DNA of 64,000 nt from Ga0077527 sp945862135 (GTDB lineage: Bacteria; Pseudomonadota; Gammaproteobacteria; Burkholderiales; SG8-41), in the NCBI GenBank assembly GCA_964203275.1, contig CAXNMF010000016.1, forward strand, positions 42,313 through 106,312, in the 5' to 3' direction. Numbering within the stretch: position 1 is the stretch's first letter; each line of letters starts with the position of its first letter. Below are positions 8,260 to 15,853 of this stretch, one piece after another. The position numbers and the translations under genes were made by a program. Under the pieces are notes generated by a model. It had not been told where the DNA came from. It saw only the letters and a program-made list of their open reading frames with translations, and searched no databases.

Positions 8260-9297
8260 TCAGGCAGGCGCCGTGCCAACCTTCGCCTGCAGCAACGCAT
8301 AGTTAGAGGCATCCATTGTGATCTCGCCGCGGTTGATCTGGCGGTCGATTTCAGTGACGGCGTCATTGGCCGGTGTTGCAATGCCGAGTTCGCGGCCCTT
8401 GCTGGAGACCAGGCCGCTGATGAAGGCGATTTCGCTGGTGCGGCCCTTCATATGATCGTGGATCGGTGCAGTGCGCCCGCCGCCGACATGCGACATCAGG
8501 GTTTTCATGGTCGTGATCAGATTTTCGTCGCTGGAACCGGCGAATTCATCGGCGCGCAGCCCGAAAATCGGTTCCATGCGGTAACCCAGTGCCTTGCCGA
8601 CGTTCATGGATTCGCGACCAAGCTTGACCGAAATGTCGAACATGCCGGGCAGGGCGCAGGCTTCGAAGTTGCGCAGGCCGAGCAGGCCGAAAGGGCCCAT
8701 GGTCATCGTGTTGGCAATGAGCTTGGTCCACTTCGCGCCGTAGATATTGTTGGTGACATCGCAGCGGCCGACCTTGCCGAGGATCGCGGCAATTTCCTTG
8801 ACCCGCGGCGTCAGCCGTCCGTCGAGTTCGCCGACGCCGAACCACGTGCCCTTGCGCGTGGTATTGCGCTGAATGGTGCCCTGCGTGAACAGCTCCGCCT
8901 GCAGTTCCACCACGCAGCCGATGACGCGATCGCGGCCGACGATGGAGGCAATGGCATCGTCGTTCATGCCGTTCTGCGCACCGACAACGATGCCGTCGGA
9001 TTTCAGATAAGGCTTGATGAGCTCGGTCATCCAGCGCGTGTCGTTGGATTTGCACGCCAGGAACACGATATCGAATTCAAGGTTGGCCGACGCCAGTGTG
9101 CACAGGTTCAGTGCGTTGACCGGCACCTGAAACTGCGAATCCTTGAACTGGATCTGCAGCCCGTTGGTTTTCATCGCGCGTACATGCGATGGCCACTGGT
9201 CGATCAGCGTGACATCAAAGCCGGCGTGAGTCAGGTCGGCGCCGATGCTGCTGCCGATGGCGCCGGAGCCAAGGACAGCTATTTTCTTGGTTTTCAT
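8260..9297 (-). CDS. Ketopantoate reductase family (PanE/ApbA) oxidoreductase
   Basis: A 345-residue NADP-dependent 2-dehydropantoate 2-reductase-family protein. The N-terminal Rossmann motif IAVLGSGAIGSSIGADL is at residues 6-22. FLACKSNDT and VVGAQNGMNDD follow, and the C-terminal helical domain contains NIYGAKWTKLIANTMTMGP with the catalytic-Lys-type region. I start at the ATG at 9297 because the Rossmann fold begins there. Because it sits between MmgE/PrpD and two Bug genes, it more likely reduces a catabolic keto acid than makes pantoate. A second distant member is at 62360-63427. Confidence 0.88.
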   Translation of the reverse strand: MKTKKIAVLGSGAIGSSIGADLTHAGFDVTLIDQWPSHVRAMKTNGLQIQFKDSQFQVPVNALNLCTLASANLEFDIVFLACKSNDTRWMTELIKPYLKSDGIVVGAQNGMNDDAIASIVGRDRVIGCVVELQAELFTQGTIQRNTTRKGTWFGVGELDGRLTPRVKEIAAILGKVGRCDVTNNIYGAKWTKLIANTMTMGPFGLLGLRNFEACALPGMFDISVKLGRESMNVGKALGYRMEPIFGLRADEFAGSSDENLITTMKTLMSHVGGGRTAPIHDHMKGRTSEIAFISGLVSSKGRELGIATPANDAVTEIDRQINRGEITMDASNYALLQAKVGTAPA

Positions 9298-9356
9298 AGG
9301 TCTTAGCCTGTTTGCTGGTATCGATTGGAGTTCGTGCCACCACGCGAATTTTCCGT

Positions 9357-9420
9357 TCACCCTGAGTTCTTCGACAGGCCTGTCCTGAGCAACGTCGAAG
9401 GGCTCAGCCCGAACGGTTCA
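9357..9420. repeat. Short dispersed palindromic-type repeat
   Basis: A roughly 60-bp stretch contains CTGAGTTCTTCGACAGG, CAACGTCGAAGGGCTCAG and CCCGAACGG. The CTTCGAC and GTCGAAG arms pair. From memory it resembles short dispersed repeats found between genes in many beta- and gammaproteobacteria. It lies between MmgE/PrpD and the PanE-like gene, where it may affect read-through or mRNA stability. I saw no second copy in this window. Confidence 0.55.
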
Positions 9421-9443
9421 TCAGTTCGCAAGTGTTGCGGAAA

Positions 9444-10826
9444 TTAGCCTTTGCGTTGCGCCGCCAGCGCCAGCAGCTCACGCACCGAATGGTTCTCGAT
9501 GTCGAGTGCCACCTTTGCAATCGCATCCACCGGCAGTTGCGGATTGATGCCGCGGAATTTTTCAGTGACGCCTTTGGCGTCCACCGGATTGTCGATCGAT
9601 CCCGTCGGATTGAGGATGTCGGTACGCACCCACTGGCCGTCCTTCTCCGCGGCAACCCAGCCGGCGAAATGTTTCGGGTACAGCGCATCGAGTTTCGGAT
9701 CGTGCTCGCAGTCGAGTTGTGCGGCGAGCTTGATCAGCGCCGGATCGTTCATGCGCTCTTCGGTGAACTGCGGCGGCAATACCTTGCCGTCCACCAGTGC
9801 AGCGGCGATCACATAACGCAGGCTCATCTGCGCATTGAGCGCGCTGCCCGGTGCATAGACAAAGCCGCACTGCACATCGACCACGTTGGACAGGCCGACC
9901 TTGACCTTGCGATTCATGTCCCAGGGCGCGCCGATCTTGCTGCGCACTGCCAGCGCCGCATCAATATAGGCATGCGTGCTGCCGCAGCAGGAGTAGGGCT
10001 TGATCGAATTGGTTTCGGTATGCCACACGCTGCCGAGGTCGCGGGTCAGCAGCGCGGCGTCGGAATCATCGGAATGCGCTTTCAGCACGCCGCCGTCGCC
10101 ATATTCATAAATCTGTGTCGGGCCGGTGAAGCCCAGCGCGGCCAGTTCCGCGGCGAGCACGCCCGAATGCGCGGCCTTGCCGGCATGCAGGCGTTTGCTC
10201 ATCGTGCCGTCCGCGTTGAAGGCCCAGGTGCCCGCGCCCTGTGTGCCGGCGAGGCCGAGCGCCCACGAAGTCTGTTCCGGATTCAGTTTCAGCAACGAGG
10301 CGCAGGCCGCTGCTGCTGCAAACGGACCGTAGATGCCGGTGATGTGCCAGCCGCGCAGGCGTGTCGCCGAGGGATTGGACGCGAGGCTGGAACGGATCAT
10401 GGTTTCGTAACCGGCTGCAATCGCGGTCACCAGCGCCTTGCCGTCGGCATTGAGTTTTTCGGCCATCGCCAGAGCGGCCGGCACAGCCACCGCACCCGCA
10501 TGCAGCTTGGCGTTGTGATAATCATCGAGCTCGAAAGCATGTGATGCCACGCCATTGACCAGCGCTGCATCGGCGACACGCATCGAAGGGGATTTTTCAC
10601 CCCAAACGGTGGCTTCACCCTTGCCGCTGCCGCCGGCGCGCGCCCATTTCAGCATCATGTCTGCCCACGGCGTGCACCAGCCGTAAACGCCGCAGCCTAA
10701 GGTATCGAGAATGGCGATGCGCACGACCTCGCGTGTACGCGGCGGAATGTCTTCGTATTTCAGGCTGCTGATCCAGGCCGCCAGTTCACGGGTCGGTGCG
10801 CCTATGGCGCGACGATCATTATTCAT
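9444..10826 (-). CDS. MmgE/PrpD family protein
   Basis: A 460-residue member of the MmgE/PrpD family (2-methylcitrate dehydratase, cis-aconitate decarboxylase, iminodisuccinate epimerase fold). Signs are ILDTLGCGVYGW, HAFELDDYHNAKLHAGAVAVPAAL with the family's conserved LDD, and SIKPYSCCGSTHAYIDA. I start at the ATG at 10826, which follows AAGGAG at good spacing. The frame extends further upstream without conserved features. The substrate is unlikely to be 2-methylcitrate itself, because prpB and prpC are absent. Context with Bug receptors and a divergent tricarballylate-dehydrogenase-like flavoprotein suggests a dicarboxylate or tricarboxylate. A second paralogue is at 45411. Confidence 0.9.
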   Translation of the reverse strand: MNNDRRAIGAPTRELAAWISSLKYEDIPPRTREVVRIAILDTLGCGVYGWCTPWADMMLKWARAGGSGKGEATVWGEKSPSMRVADAALVNGVASHAFELDDYHNAKLHAGAVAVPAALAMAEKLNADGKALVTAIAAGYETMIRSSLASNPSATRLRGWHITGIYGPFAAAAACASLLKLNPEQTSWALGLAGTQGAGTWAFNADGTMSKRLHAGKAAHSGVLAAELAALGFTGPTQIYEYGDGGVLKAHSDDSDAALLTRDLGSVWHTETNSIKPYSCCGSTHAYIDAALAVRSKIGAPWDMNRKVKVGLSNVVDVQCGFVYAPGSALNAQMSLRYVIAAALVDGKVLPPQFTEERMNDPALIKLAAQLDCEHDPKLDALYPKHFAGWVAAEKDGQWVRTDILNPTGSIDNPVDAKGVTEKFRGINPQLPVDAIAKVALDIENHSVRELLALAAQRKG

Positions 10827-11056
10827 TTGGGCATACTCCTTTAAAGATGCGCGCAGTTTACCCCACCCGCGCAAGCTGCAAACGCTGCCCTGAAAGTTAG
10901 TCCACATATCATCAAAAAAGCCATACGCGCTTCCTTGACACCTTTTTACCGGCCGTCGCATACTCCCGCCACTGGTGAATTCCGCCGTCTGCACAACGCA
11001 TCCACGGGGTTTTTCCGGTCCAATCGACCAACTAGAAGTGATCAGGAGTCCATTAA

Positions 11057-12649
11057 ATGGAATATGATGTGATTGTTGTCGGCGGCGGCAACGCTGCCTG
11101 CGCGGCAGCCGTTTCGGCACGCGAAAACGGCGCCAAAAAAGTGCTGCTGTTGGAAAAAGCGCCCAAGGGCCAACGCGGCGGCAACACCCACTTCAGCGGC
11201 GCCATTTTCCGCTTCGTATTCAACCATGCCGACGAAATTGATCGTTTCGTACCCAATGTTGAGGACGAATACCCCGGTTTCCATGCTGGCGTGCCGACCT
11301 ATCCGCACGAGGCTTTCACCGACGATCTGATGCGCGTTACCGACAACAAGTCTGATCCCGAATTGTCGAAACTGCTGATCGATGAATCGTACGACACCAC
11401 CTGCTGGATGCAGGATGTCGGCAAACACCACTTCGAACTGGCCAAGTCCGTGATGGGCATCAAGGTCGGCGACAAGATCAAATGGCCCAAGGGCGCGATC
11501 GTGCGCACCGTGCACGAAGGCGTCGGCCTGTCGGAGCAGTGGTTCAAGACCTGCGAAGACATGGGCGTCGAGATCCGTTACGAAGCGCATGTGCTTGACC
11601 TTTCGATGAACGGGCAGGGCGCGGTCAAGGGTGTTGTTGTCCGCGGCGAAAAAGGCCTGCAGACCATCAAGGCCGGCGCGGTCATCCTTGCCAGCGGCGG
11701 TTTCGAAACCAACCCCGCATGGCGCACGCATTACCTCGGTCAGGAATGGGGCCACGCCAAAGTGCGCGGCTCGAACTTCAACTACGGCGACGGCCTGCGC
11801 ATGGCGATCGACGCCGGCGCGATGCCCTGGGGCCATTGGGGCGGTTGCCACGCGACCCCGATTGTTGCCAGCGCACCCGATTACGGCCGCAAAGACCTCA
11901 CCGACAAGACCAATCGCCTGTCCTACCCCTACGGCGTGATGATCAACGTCGAAGGCAAACGCTGGATCGATGAAGGCGTGGATTTCCAGGCCTTTACCTA
12001 CGCCAAATACGGCGGCCTGATCCTCAAGCAACCGAAAAGCCTCGTCTACCAGATCTTTGATGCGAAGACGATGCACCTGCTCGAACCGCGTTACTCCACC
12101 AGCGAGCCATTCCAGTCAGACACGCTCGAAGGCCTGGTCAAACAGCTCAACGTTGACCACGCGCAGGCGATGAAATCGCTGAAGGAATACAACGATGCCT
12201 GCGAACGCGGCGGACCGTTCAACGCCGCCGTGCTCGACGGGATGCACACCGAAGGCATCGACCCGCCGAAAACCAACTGGGCGCAGAAACTCGACAAGCC
12301 ACCGTATGTGTCGTGGCCCGTCACCGGCGGCATCACCTTCACCTTCGGCGGTTTGAAGATCGACAAGCAGGCCCGCGTCATCTCCACCGGCTGGAAACCC
12401 ATACCCGGCCTTTACACCTGCGGCGAAATGGTCGGCGGCCTGTTCCACTACAACTACCCGCTGGGCACCGGCCTGATGTCAGGCGCCGTGTTTGGTCGCA
12501 TTGCCGGACGTGAAGCGGCGAAGGAAGCTGCGGGCGGCAAGTCCAAGGGCAAGGCTGTCAAAAAGGCGGCGCCGAAAAAGGCTGCAGCGAAAAAGCCTGC
12601 TGCGAAAAAAGCAGCCAAGCCGGCAAAGAAGGCGGTGAAAAAGAAGTAA
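11057..12649 (+). CDS. FAD-dependent dehydrogenase, tricarballylate dehydrogenase (TcuA)-like, with Lys/Ala-rich tail
   Basis: A 530-residue flavoprotein of the fumarate reductase/succinate dehydrogenase superfamily. The FAD motif YDVIVVGGGNAACAAAVSA is at residues 3-21, with LLEKAPKGQRGGNTHFSGA next. VILASGGFETNP is in the middle and GLYTCGEMVGGLFHYNYPLGTGL near residue 470. Overall it most resembles TcuA, which oxidises tricarballylate to cis-aconitate. Unusually, about the last 38 residues are almost only Lys, Ala and Pro (repeats like KKAAPKKAAAKK), as in histone-H1-like bacterial proteins. The gene is divergent from MmgE/PrpD with 230 bp between and ends in a strong terminator. Confidence 0.88.
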   Translation: MEYDVIVVGGGNAACAAAVSARENGAKKVLLLEKAPKGQRGGNTHFSGAIFRFVFNHADEIDRFVPNVEDEYPGFHAGVPTYPHEAFTDDLMRVTDNKSDPELSKLLIDESYDTTCWMQDVGKHHFELAKSVMGIKVGDKIKWPKGAIVRTVHEGVGLSEQWFKTCEDMGVEIRYEAHVLDLSMNGQGAVKGVVVRGEKGLQTIKAGAVILASGGFETNPAWRTHYLGQEWGHAKVRGSNFNYGDGLRMAIDAGAMPWGHWGGCHATPIVASAPDYGRKDLTDKTNRLSYPYGVMINVEGKRWIDEGVDFQAFTYAKYGGLILKQPKSLVYQIFDAKTMHLLEPRYSTSEPFQSDTLEGLVKQLNVDHAQAMKSLKEYNDACERGGPFNAAVLDGMHTEGIDPPKTNWAQKLDKPPYVSWPVTGGITFTFGGLKIDKQARVISTGWKPIPGLYTCGEMVGGLFHYNYPLGTGLMSGAVFGRIAGREAAKEAAGGKSKGKAVKKAAPKKAAAKKPAAKKAAKPAKKAVKKK

Positions 12650-12677
12650 CCGTTTTCAGCGCAGTTAAGCAAAACAA

Positions 12678-12707
12678 AAAGCCGGGGCGAGTCCCCGGCT
12701 TTTTTTA
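12678..12707 (+). terminator. Rho-independent terminator after the flavoprotein gene
   Basis: An 8-bp perfect stem AGCCGGGG / CCCCGGCT with loop CGAGT, followed by seven T residues. It lies 28 bp after the stop at 12649. Confidence 0.9.
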
Positions 12708-12778
12708 TGGGAGACCATACGTATTGGGTCAGTTGCAGCTTTATTGCTAAAGTGCGGCATCAGACTACAGGTATTGTC

Positions 12779-13669
12779 ATGTCGTTCTTGAAAAGTCCCC
12801 GCAAACTGATTTACTTCCTCGGCGCCCTTGCAGGGTTCCTGATCGCTACCGCGTGGGTGCTGTATGCAGTGTTCACCTCCGACAGTTCCACTGCGGCCAT
12901 CGGCCTGATTTTCGTGCCGCTGTACGGCGGGCTGGCAGCGCTGATCGGCTGTGTCGTGGTGTACGTTGGTTTTACGGCTGCGGATGTGCTGGCGGGGCGC
13001 CTGCCCTGGGGCAGCGTACGCGTGCTGACAGCTTCAGCGTTTGTGGCCCTTGCAGTGTTGTTCGGCGGCGCAGTTTTTTTGTATCGGGATGCGCTGGCCA
13101 TTGCGGAAAACCCGCAGTCGCCACCGGATGAACTGATGGCGGTGAGCCAGCGCTGGATTCCGCTGTGGCAACTGGAAGTGTTGCTGGCTTTGGCGAAGAA
13201 TCCGGCGACGCCGGGGGCGCTGCTGACGGCGATGGCGGAGCAGAAAGAAAGCAATAATCTGGTCTCGCTGATTGGTGCGAATTCCGGTACGCCGGTCGCC
13301 ACTCTGGAAAAGATTGCCGCCGGTTCGCGCAGTTATGAGCGTGTGGCGGGGGTCGCCGAGAATCCGCAGATCACGCCGGCGATTGCCGAGCGGCTGGCAA
13401 ATGTGGCGCGGAAGGATTTTCGCGATGATCTGGAATACAAGCTCTACCAGACCTTTGTGCTGGCGGCGCTGGCACGAAACCCGTCAACATCGGAGCCGGT
13501 GTTCGACCGGCTGGCGGCCTGGGACAAGCCCGAATATTTTCTTGCGGTGGCGGTCATTTACGCCGAGCGTGCGACCTGCGCGCAGATCATGCGCGCTGGT
13601 GAAACCGGTGGCGAGAATGCGGTGTTGCGCAACACTGCGCAGTCGCAAATGAAGCGGCGGGGCTGTTGA
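12779..13669 (+). CDS. Membrane protein with repeats of the LRV-like NPxTP type
   Basis: About 296 residues. Residues 1-105 contain three hydrophobic segments (LIYFLGALAGFLIATAWVLYA, a second at about 40-65, and ASAFVALAVLFGGAVFLY). Residues 108-290 hold short helical repeats centred on AENPQSPPDEL, AKNPATPGALL, GANSGTPVATL, AENPQITPAIA and ARNPSTSEPVF. This N-P-x-T-P-xx-L spacing of about 25-35 residues recalls leucine-rich-repeat-variant proteins. The function is unknown. A soluble repeat domain on a membrane anchor suggests protein binding. I start at the ATG at 12779 because upstream codons fall in the terminator region. Confidence 0.7.
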   Translation: MSFLKSPRKLIYFLGALAGFLIATAWVLYAVFTSDSSTAAIGLIFVPLYGGLAALIGCVVVYVGFTAADVLAGRLPWGSVRVLTASAFVALAVLFGGAVFLYRDALAIAENPQSPPDELMAVSQRWIPLWQLEVLLALAKNPATPGALLTAMAEQKESNNLVSLIGANSGTPVATLEKIAAGSRSYERVAGVAENPQITPAIAERLANVARKDFRDDLEYKLYQTFVLAALARNPSTSEPVFDRLAAWDKPEYFLAVAVIYAERATCAQIMRAGETGGENAVLRNTAQSQMKRRGC

Positions 13670-13759
13670 GCGGCTTTCGCGTCGGTTCTTCAGAGGTTGG
13701 TGAGTGTCGTGTGCCTGCCACGTGCAGCCCCGGTTCTTTCATGCAGCAAGTTCTTATGT

Positions 13760-13779
13760 ACGTTTCCGTACGGATACGT
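13760..13779. promoter_or_regulatory. Palindrome upstream of the small basic protein / Crp-Fnr pair
   Basis: A 20-bp near-perfect palindrome with core TCCGTACGGA (13765-13774) and flanking ACGT arms with one mismatch pair. It lies about 110 bp before the first ORF of the pair. It is a plausible operator, perhaps for the downstream Crp/Fnr-type regulator itself, though it does not match the Fnr (TTGAT-N4-ATCAA) or Crp consensus. Confidence 0.4.
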
Positions 13780-13890
13780 TAAACCCGGCAGGCTATCGTA
13801 AGGCCTGTGGGCCGTAGCAACGGCCCCAAGCCGGGTGGCGGCACCAACAGCCGTTGCCTAAGCAGGTTCATCCAGACAAGGAGGCCAGCC

Positions 13891-14100
13891 ATGAAAAAAT
13901 CATCAGCTGCTGGGCGCGTTCCCGCGGGGCGCAAAGGCGCTGCGCCGGGGCCGTTTATTGAATCGGGAACCGGTGTCGCCGAAGTCAGCGGCCCGGGCCG
14001 GCAGGACGTGCGGCAGGAGACGCATCGGGTGAACGTGCCCAAGCAGTCCGAGCGCGCGCCGGAGCGCAGCAACCAGCGGCGCAGCCGCCGCCCCGTCTGA
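13891..14100 (+). CDS. Small basic protein coupled to Crp/Fnr regulator
   Basis: A 69-residue, Arg/Lys-rich, low-complexity protein (MKKSSAAGRVPAGRKG near the start, ending RSNQRRSRRPV). It has no signal or membrane segment. A strong AAGGAGG site lies 6 nt before the ATG, which argues that it is translated. Its stop overlaps the start of the Crp/Fnr gene as TGATG, so the two are translationally coupled. It is likely disordered and possibly nucleic-acid binding. No family is recognised. Confidence 0.6.
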   Translation: MKKSSAAGRVPAGRKGAAPGPFIESGTGVAEVSGPGRQDVRQETHRVNVPKQSERAPERSNQRRSRRPV

Positions 14101-14843
14101 TGTCCGCCGCAATTGTCGCGCTACCTCCGTTAGCGCCCAACCCGCTGCAGAACCAGATTCTGGCGGCACTGCCGCCGGCGGAATATGCGCGCCTGCTGCC
14201 CTGCCTGGAAGTCGCGGAGCTGAAACTTGGCGAAGTCATTTATGAGCCCGGCGTTCCGATGAAACACGCCTACTTTCCGGTGTCCGGCATCATCTCGCTG
14301 CTGTATGTGATGCACAGCGGGGCATCGGCGGAAATCGCGATTACCGGCAATGAAGGTCTGGTTGGCGTGTCGCTGTTCATGGGCGGCGAGAGCACCACCA
14401 GCCGCGCCGTGGCGCAGAATGCCGGCGTCAGTTACAGGCTTGAGGCGAATGTGTTGCGCACTGAATTTGCGCTGGGTGGACCGTTGCAGTATCTGGTGTT
14501 GCGATACACGCAGGCATTGATGACGCAGATGACCCAGACGGCGGCATGCAACCGGCACCATACGCTGGACCAGCAACTGTGCCGCTGGTTGCTGTTGAGT
14601 CTGGATTGTCTTGCGGGATCCGAGCTGGTGATGACCCAGCAGTTGATTGCCAACATGCTCGGCGTCACCCGGGAAGGTGTGGTCGGCGCGCTGGACAAGC
14701 TGCAGAACGATGGCCTGTTGCGTCACAGTAACGGTGTGATCACGGTAATCGACCGGCCCGCGCTGGAGCGTCGCGTCTGCGAGTGTTACCTGGTCGTCAA
14801 AAACGAATTCAGTCGCCTGTTGCCCTACAAACTGGCGGCCTGA
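14100..14843 (+). CDS. Crp/Fnr-family transcriptional regulator
   Basis: A 247-residue regulator. The N-terminal cyclic-nucleotide-binding-type beta barrel (residues about 20-140) contains GEVIYEPGVPMKHAYFPVSG and AITGNEGLVGVSLFMGG. The C-terminal winged helix-turn-helix (about 165-230) has MTQQLIANMLGVTREGVVGA. No N-terminal Cys cluster for an Fnr-type Fe-S centre is visible, and the barrel lacks an obvious cAMP-binding Arg-Ser pair, so the signal is unknown. It starts within the stop codon of the small basic protein. The closest similarity is to Crp/Fnr proteins of betaproteobacteria that act in stress or redox responses. Confidence 0.88.
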   Translation: MSAAIVALPPLAPNPLQNQILAALPPAEYARLLPCLEVAELKLGEVIYEPGVPMKHAYFPVSGIISLLYVMHSGASAEIAITGNEGLVGVSLFMGGESTTSRAVAQNAGVSYRLEANVLRTEFALGGPLQYLVLRYTQALMTQMTQTAACNRHHTLDQQLCRWLLLSLDCLAGSELVMTQQLIANMLGVTREGVVGALDKLQNDGLLRHSNGVITVIDRPALERRVCECYLVVKNEFSRLLPYKLAA

Positions 14844-14887
14844 GCCGCAGCAGTTTTGCCACAGCAGCTTTCGGGACTCAGGCGCAG

Positions 14888-15841
14888 TCAGTCCGTGCGC
14901 CGCGCAGCCAGTTCAATCTGCTGCCTTCGGTGCTCCCGGCGTTTCATTTCGAGGTAAGCCTTGCGCTCCATTTCATGCAACTGGCGCGTGTAAAGCTCGG
15001 TGGCCGCAAACCAGTCATGAAGGCGTTTTTCAAATTGCGCCGACAGTGGCTGTGACAAAGCGCCGAGGAAGGCCTCGATGGCAAGGTAATACCGCATGGT
15101 GTTGCGTTCCACGGCGCCACGCATGCCGCCGATGTGCAGGGGCTGGCCGTTGGTTTTGGTGCCTGATTGCGTGAATCCCACCCGGTCGCGTCCGGTGGTG
15201 CCGAGATAGGCCTGCATCGCCAGCCGCCCCAGCAGTCCATACGCGTAAGCGTAGGAGAGGTGAATGAAAGTCTGTCCGTTGTCCAGCGGGATGGCTTCAA
15301 ATATCAGGCGGTAATTGCTGGTACTCAGCGGACCATCGTCTGCGCTCAACAGCACACGCAGATAATTTTCCGTTCTGGCGCTGACACGATAGGCCAGATC
15401 CATCCGGTAGGTTTCGTCCAGGGCCTGGTGATGTTTCTCGCCGATGTTGATGTTGATCACGTTCCCGCCGCCGGCCTTGGCGGCGCGGCAGTATTTGGTA
15501 TTGAGATGCAGGCTCAGGATGTCGCACCAGCGCTCGGCGTTGTTCAAGGTTGCGGACACCGTTACAAACGGGTGATCAATGACGGCATAAATGCTGCCCG
15601 TTACGCGGTCTGCAGCTTCGCCGGAATCCAGTGCCAACGGGCGCTGGAACGGGTTGTTGTTGAGCCGTTCCTGCAGGGCGCCATGCCGGGCGCGCAGTGT
15701 GTCGCCGGAAGTGGAAGGAGGGGTTTCTGCAGCGTTGACTGTGCCAATGCCGGTTCCAATGCACAGCAGAAGGACAGTCAATAAGTGCAACGCAGCCGTC
15801 CCCGGTCTGCTCGCTGTCCATTGAGTGTATGAGGTCGTCAT
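14888..15841 (-). CDS. Putative exported protein of unknown function
   Basis: A 317-residue protein with a signal-peptide-like N-terminus (LLTVLLLCIGTGIGTVNA, cleavage near NAAE). The mature region starts with charged helices and continues as mixed beta structure (GSIYAVIDHPFVTVSATLNN, NVININIGEKH). A long, highly charged C-terminal helix follows (RQLHEMERKAYLEMKRREHRR). It starts 12 bp after the PLD-family lipoprotein gene and has its own TAGGAAA ribosome-binding site, so the two are probably one operon working in the periplasm. No family is recognised. Confidence 0.7.
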   Translation of the reverse strand: MTTSYTQWTASRPGTAALHLLTVLLLCIGTGIGTVNAAETPPSTSGDTLRARHGALQERLNNNPFQRPLALDSGEAADRVTGSIYAVIDHPFVTVSATLNNAERWCDILSLHLNTKYCRAAKAGGGNVININIGEKHHQALDETYRMDLAYRVSARTENYLRVLLSADDGPLSTSNYRLIFEAIPLDNGQTFIHLSYAYAYGLLGRLAMQAYLGTTGRDRVGFTQSGTKTNGQPLHIGGMRGAVERNTMRYYLAIEAFLGALSQPLSAQFEKRLHDWFAATELYTRQLHEMERKAYLEMKRREHRRQQIELAARRTD

Positions 15842-15853
15842 GATGGCTTTTTC

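Noticed and set aside
7834..9306. 490-codon open frame on the plus strand
   Set aside because: It is antisense to the Bug and PanE-like genes. Its sequence is low-complexity (many His, Arg, Ala, Gln) with no family marks, as expected from the opposite frame of a GC-rich gene.
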